A stretch of DNA of 24,219 nucleotides, taken from positions 1-24,219 of the forward strand of contig URCY01000025.1 of assembly GCA_900546415.1 (NCBI GenBank). The letters are read 5' to 3'. The notes beneath the pieces were generated by a model that made no database searches, was not told the DNA's origin, and was given only the letters and a program-made list of their open reading frames with translations. The translations under genes were made by a program, and so were the position numbers. Shown piece by piece: positions 21,992 through 24,219 of the stretch (the first letter of the stretch is position 1; each line of letters begins with the position of its first letter). The stretch comes from an uncultured Eubacteriales bacterium. GTDB taxonomy: Bacteria > Bacillota > Clostridia > Oscillospirales > Oscillospiraceae.

Positions 21992-22905
21992 ACTGGTTTC
22001 TTGCATCTCTGATCGCGCTGCTCTTCTGGAGCGGCTCCGATCTCTTCTCTAAAATCGGCTGCTGCGGCGAAAAGGACAAGACCGCGCATCTGAAAATGGT
22101 CGTCGCCGTCGGCGTCGTGATGGGTCTGCATGCCGCTTATGAGATCTTCCTCGGCGGCGTCGAGATCTCCCTGCACGTCATCTGGACGTATCTGCCCGTC
22201 TCCCTGCTCTATATCGTCTCCATGGCCATCGGCTATGTCGGTCTGCGCTATATCGAGCTTTCCGTTTCGTCGCCAATCTGCAATTCCTCCGGCGCGCTGG
22301 TCGCCGTGCTGACCGTGATCTTCGGCGGCATGGCTGCCCTGCGCGAGCTTTCGCCGCTGGTGCTGGCGGCGGTCGTGCTGGTCTGCGTCGGCGTCGTCGG
22401 CCTCGGCGTGGTCGAATCCCGCGAGGATGACGAGCTGCGCGCGCGCCGTCAGGAGCACGCCAACCGCAAATACGCCAAGAGCTGGCTGGCCATTGCCCTG
22501 CCCGTGGGCTATTGCCTGCTCGATGCGGCCGGGACGTTCGCCGACTCGCTCGTTTTGCAGAAGCTCAACGAGGATTCCGCCAACGTCGCCTACGAGCTGA
22601 CCTTCCTTGCGGCGGGCATCTGCTGCCTGATCTATCTGCTGATCCGCCGCGAAAAGTTCACGTTTAAGGAAGAACTGCCGAAGTACATCGGCGCGACCTG
22701 CGAGACGGTCGGACAGTTCTTCTACATTCAGGCCATCGCCGACGAGGCGCACGTTATGTATTCCGCGCCGATCATCGCGGCCTACTGCGTGCTGTCCACC
22801 GTCTGGGGACGCGTTTTCCTGCGCGAGAAGCTGTCCTGGAAGCACTATCTCATGATCGGTCTGACGGTCATCGGCATCGTCTTCCTCGGCATCTGCGACG
22901 TGTGA
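21988..22905 (+). CDS. EamA/DMT-family membrane transporter
   Basis: The 305-residue protein has about ten hydrophobic segments in two halves, as in the drug/metabolite transporter superfamily. The first half runs from LIALLFWSGSDLFSK to VLAAVVLVCVGVVGLGVV, and the second from IALPVGYCLLDAAG to YLMIGLTVIGIVFLG. A charged loop (ESREDDELRARRQEHANR) separates them. GAGGAGG precedes the start, which overlaps the lyase stop by 4 bases. Export of a product of the lyase or of an amino acid is plausible but not shown. A terminator follows. Confidence 0.88.
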   Translation: MNWFLASLIALLFWSGSDLFSKIGCCGEKDKTAHLKMVVAVGVVMGLHAAYEIFLGGVEISLHVIWTYLPVSLLYIVSMAIGYVGLRYIELSVSSPICNSSGALVAVLTVIFGGMAALRELSPLVLAAVVLVCVGVVGLGVVESREDDELRARRQEHANRKYAKSWLAIALPVGYCLLDAAGTFADSLVLQKLNEDSANVAYELTFLAAGICCLIYLLIRREKFTFKEELPKYIGATCETVGQFFYIQAIADEAHVMYSAPIIAAYCVLSTVWGRVFLREKLSWKHYLMIGLTVIGIVFLGICDV

Positions 22906-22911
22906 TCTCCC

Positions 22912-22940
22912 ATGCACCGGGCTTCGGCTCGGTGCATTTT
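22912..22940 (+). terminator. Terminator of the AbrB-lyase-transporter operon
   Basis: ATGCACCGGGC and GCTCGGTGCAT form an 11-base stem with one G-U pair and a TTCG loop, followed by TTT. Confidence 0.85.
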
Positions 22941-22993
22941 GCATAATTTCCGGCAAGAAAACTGTGACATTCGCCAAAAATGAAGAAAGAGGA

Positions 22994-23055
22994 TTGACAA
23001 ATGCCGCCGTCGGCATTACGTTAATCCCGAATACCGGGGAAGCGCCGCTTCCCCG
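22994..23055 (+). promoter_or_regulatory. Promoter and two palindromes ahead of the sugar kinase
   Basis: TTGACA and a weak TACGTT are separated by 17 bases. The spacer is almost filled by ATGCCG-CCGT-CGGCAT, a palindrome. A 21-base perfect palindrome (CGGGGAAGCG, C, CGCTTCCCCG) follows at 23035-23055, directly before GGAGGAA. These could be repressor sites or a leader hairpin. Confidence 0.65.
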
Positions 23056-23073
23056 AAAACGGAGGAATGCAGC

Positions 23074-24003
23074 ATGAAGCAAAAGGTGACGGTTTTCGGC
23101 AGCGCGGTCGTCGATCTGATGGCGCGCACGCCGCATCTGCCCGCTCCGGGCGAGACGGTTCGGGGCAGCACTTTCCGCCAGAGCTCCGGCGGCAAGGGCT
23201 TGAATCAGGCGGTCGCGGCCGGCAAGGCGGGCGGCGACGTGACCATGGTCATGAAGCTCGGGCGCGATTCCCTCGCCGAGGTGCCGCTGGCCGCAATGCG
23301 CGAGGCGGGTCTGCCGACCGACTATGTTTTTTATCACGACACCGTCCCAACCGGCGTCTCGCTCATCAGCGTCGACGAGGGCACGAGCCAGAATGAGATC
23401 GTGGTTGTCCCCGGCGCGTGCGCGACCTTCACCGCGCAGGACGTCGCCGCCGCGGCCGCGCGGATCTGCGACTCGGCCTATCTGCTCCTGCAGCTCGAGA
23501 TCAATCAGGACGCCAACGAGGCCGTCGCGCGGCTGGCGAAGGAGCGCGGCGTGCGCGTGATCCTCAACACCGCGCCCTGTCAGCCCCTCAGCGACGAATT
23601 CCTCTCCGGGGTCTATCTGGTCACGCCGAACGAGGTCGAGGCCGAGGCGCTGACCGGCATCGCGGTCAAGGATCAGCAGAGCGCCGACCGCGCCGCGCAG
23701 GTGCTGTTTGCAAAGGGCGTGCAGAACGTGCTCATCACGCTGGGCAGCCGCGGGGTTTACCTGAACACCGAGGGACGCTCGGAGATCATCCCGGCCTATC
23801 GCGTCAAGGCCGTTGACACCACCGGCGCGGGCGACGCCTTCAACGGCGGCCTGCTGACCGCGCTCTCCGAGGGCAAGTCGCTGCGCGAGGCCGCGCGCTT
23901 CGGCAACGCGCTTGCGGCGCTCTCCGTGCAGCGCATGGGCGCGGCGCCGTCCATGCCGACCCGCGCCGAGATCGAGACCTTCCTCGCCGCGCACGGAGCA
24001 TAG
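23074..24003 (+). CDS. rbsK: PfkB-family carbohydrate kinase, probable ribokinase
   Basis: The 309-residue protein has the length and motifs of ribokinase: GSAVVDLMAR near the N-terminus, the first PfkB signature around GGKGLNQAVAAGKAGG (39-54), TPNEVEAEALTG (184-195), and the second signature DTTGAGDAFNGG with D254 as catalytic base. Ribokinase phosphorylates ribose at O5 using ATP. No other ribose gene is in view, so a different sugar or nucleoside is possible. CGGAGGAA precedes the ATG. Confidence 0.88.
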   Translation: MKQKVTVFGSAVVDLMARTPHLPAPGETVRGSTFRQSSGGKGLNQAVAAGKAGGDVTMVMKLGRDSLAEVPLAAMREAGLPTDYVFYHDTVPTGVSLISVDEGTSQNEIVVVPGACATFTAQDVAAAAARICDSAYLLLQLEINQDANEAVARLAKERGVRVILNTAPCQPLSDEFLSGVYLVTPNEVEAEALTGIAVKDQQSADRAAQVLFAKGVQNVLITLGSRGVYLNTEGRSEIIPAYRVKAVDTTGAGDAFNGGLLTALSEGKSLREAARFGNALAALSVQRMGAAPSMPTRAEIETFLAAHGA

Positions 24004-24067
24004 ACGCCGGGAAGCGGGGAGAATCGTCCGGCAGGAAAGAAAAAACGCATGAATTCGGAAATTTTTC

Positions 24068-24096
24068 TTGACAACGGCGCGCGGATGCTGTATTAT
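24068..24096 (+). promoter_or_regulatory. Promoter of the tRNA-Thr gene
   Basis: TTGACA and TATTAT are separated by 17 bases. Transcription would start about 60 bases before the mature tRNA 5' end. Confidence 0.83.
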
Positions 24097-24164
24097 AGTT
24101 GACGCACAGCCGTGTGCTGCTGCTTGGACGATCGGCCTCGCGGCCGCATTCGCCCCGACCGTGC

Positions 24165-24219
24165 GCTACTGTGGCTCAGTTGGTAGAGCAGCTGATTCGT
24201 AATCAGCAGGTCGCCGGTT
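24165..24219 (+). tRNA. tRNA-Thr (anticodon CGU), 3' end outside the window
   Basis: The first 55 bases of a tRNA are present: acceptor strand GCTACTG, T8-G9, a D arm GCTCAGTTGGTAGAGC, then the anticodon stem GCTGA/TCAGC around loop TTCGTAA, so the anticodon is CGT at 24198-24200. This reads the Thr codon ACG, common in GC-rich genomes. The T arm begins GCCGGTT and is cut by the window end. Confidence 0.92.

Noticed and set aside
21907..23994. 695-residue minus-strand open frame across the transporter and kinase genes
   Set aside because: It is antisense to two well-supported genes and their intergenic terminator and promoter. Composition is typical of a GC-rich shadow frame.

Overview
The window looks like chromosomal DNA of a GC-rich, endospore-forming member of the Clostridia, most like the Oscillospiraceae/Ruminococcaceae gut lineages. 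The reasons are Firmicutes-type strong Shine-Dalgarno sites (AAGGAGG), a SpoIVB-like sporulation protease, a DUF1292 protein, a Jag/YidC/YidD/RnpA/RpmH cluster and strongly GC-biased codons. Coding density is high and no phage or transposase gene is visible.

Layout. 0-3.7 kb: a DEDDh exonuclease overlapping mutY, a DUF1292 protein, an HprK/PEPCK-like P-loop protein (minus) and trxA. 3.7-8.1 kb: an HD-domain protein (minus), then an ABC ATPase and a large FtsX-type permease. 8.1-10.9 kb (minus): an apparent RiPP operon of TetR regulator, radical SAM/SPASM maturase, a 50-residue two-cysteine precursor and a PqqD-like RRE protein. 11.0-14.2 kb (minus): rpmH-rnpA-yidD-yidC-jag. 14.3-14.9 kb: a Phd/RelE-type toxin-antitoxin pair. 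15.0-16.8 kb: spoIVB and a DUF2461 protein. 17.0-19.4 kb: a metal-responsive operon (ArsR/SmtB repressor, free-standing HMA metallochaperone, P1B-type Zn/Cd/Pb ATPase). 19.5-22.9 kb: a second TetR (minus), then a coupled AbrB / PLP-lyase / EamA-transporter operon. 23.1-24.2 kb: a PfkB sugar kinase and the 5' part of tRNA-Thr(CGU).

The most interesting system is the RiPP operon. The precursor gene is short and has an excellent ribosome binding site. Its two cysteines both lie in Cys-X3-Asp motifs (CTGAD and C-terminal CIWAD), the spacing known for PapA/PapB-type ranthipeptides in which a radical SAM enzyme joins Cys sulfur to an Asp side-chain carbon. A PqqD-like protein could supply leader recognition, and a 30-bp perfect palindrome over the TetR promoter suggests autoregulation of the whole operon. 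No dedicated protease or exporter is seen in the operon.

A second theme is a palindromic, MITE-like repeat of about 155-165 bp present three times: cut by the left window edge, forming almost the whole 5' leader of the ABC transporter, and sitting between the RiPP precursor and its PqqD-like gene. All three copies lie where they would be transcribed with a downstream gene.
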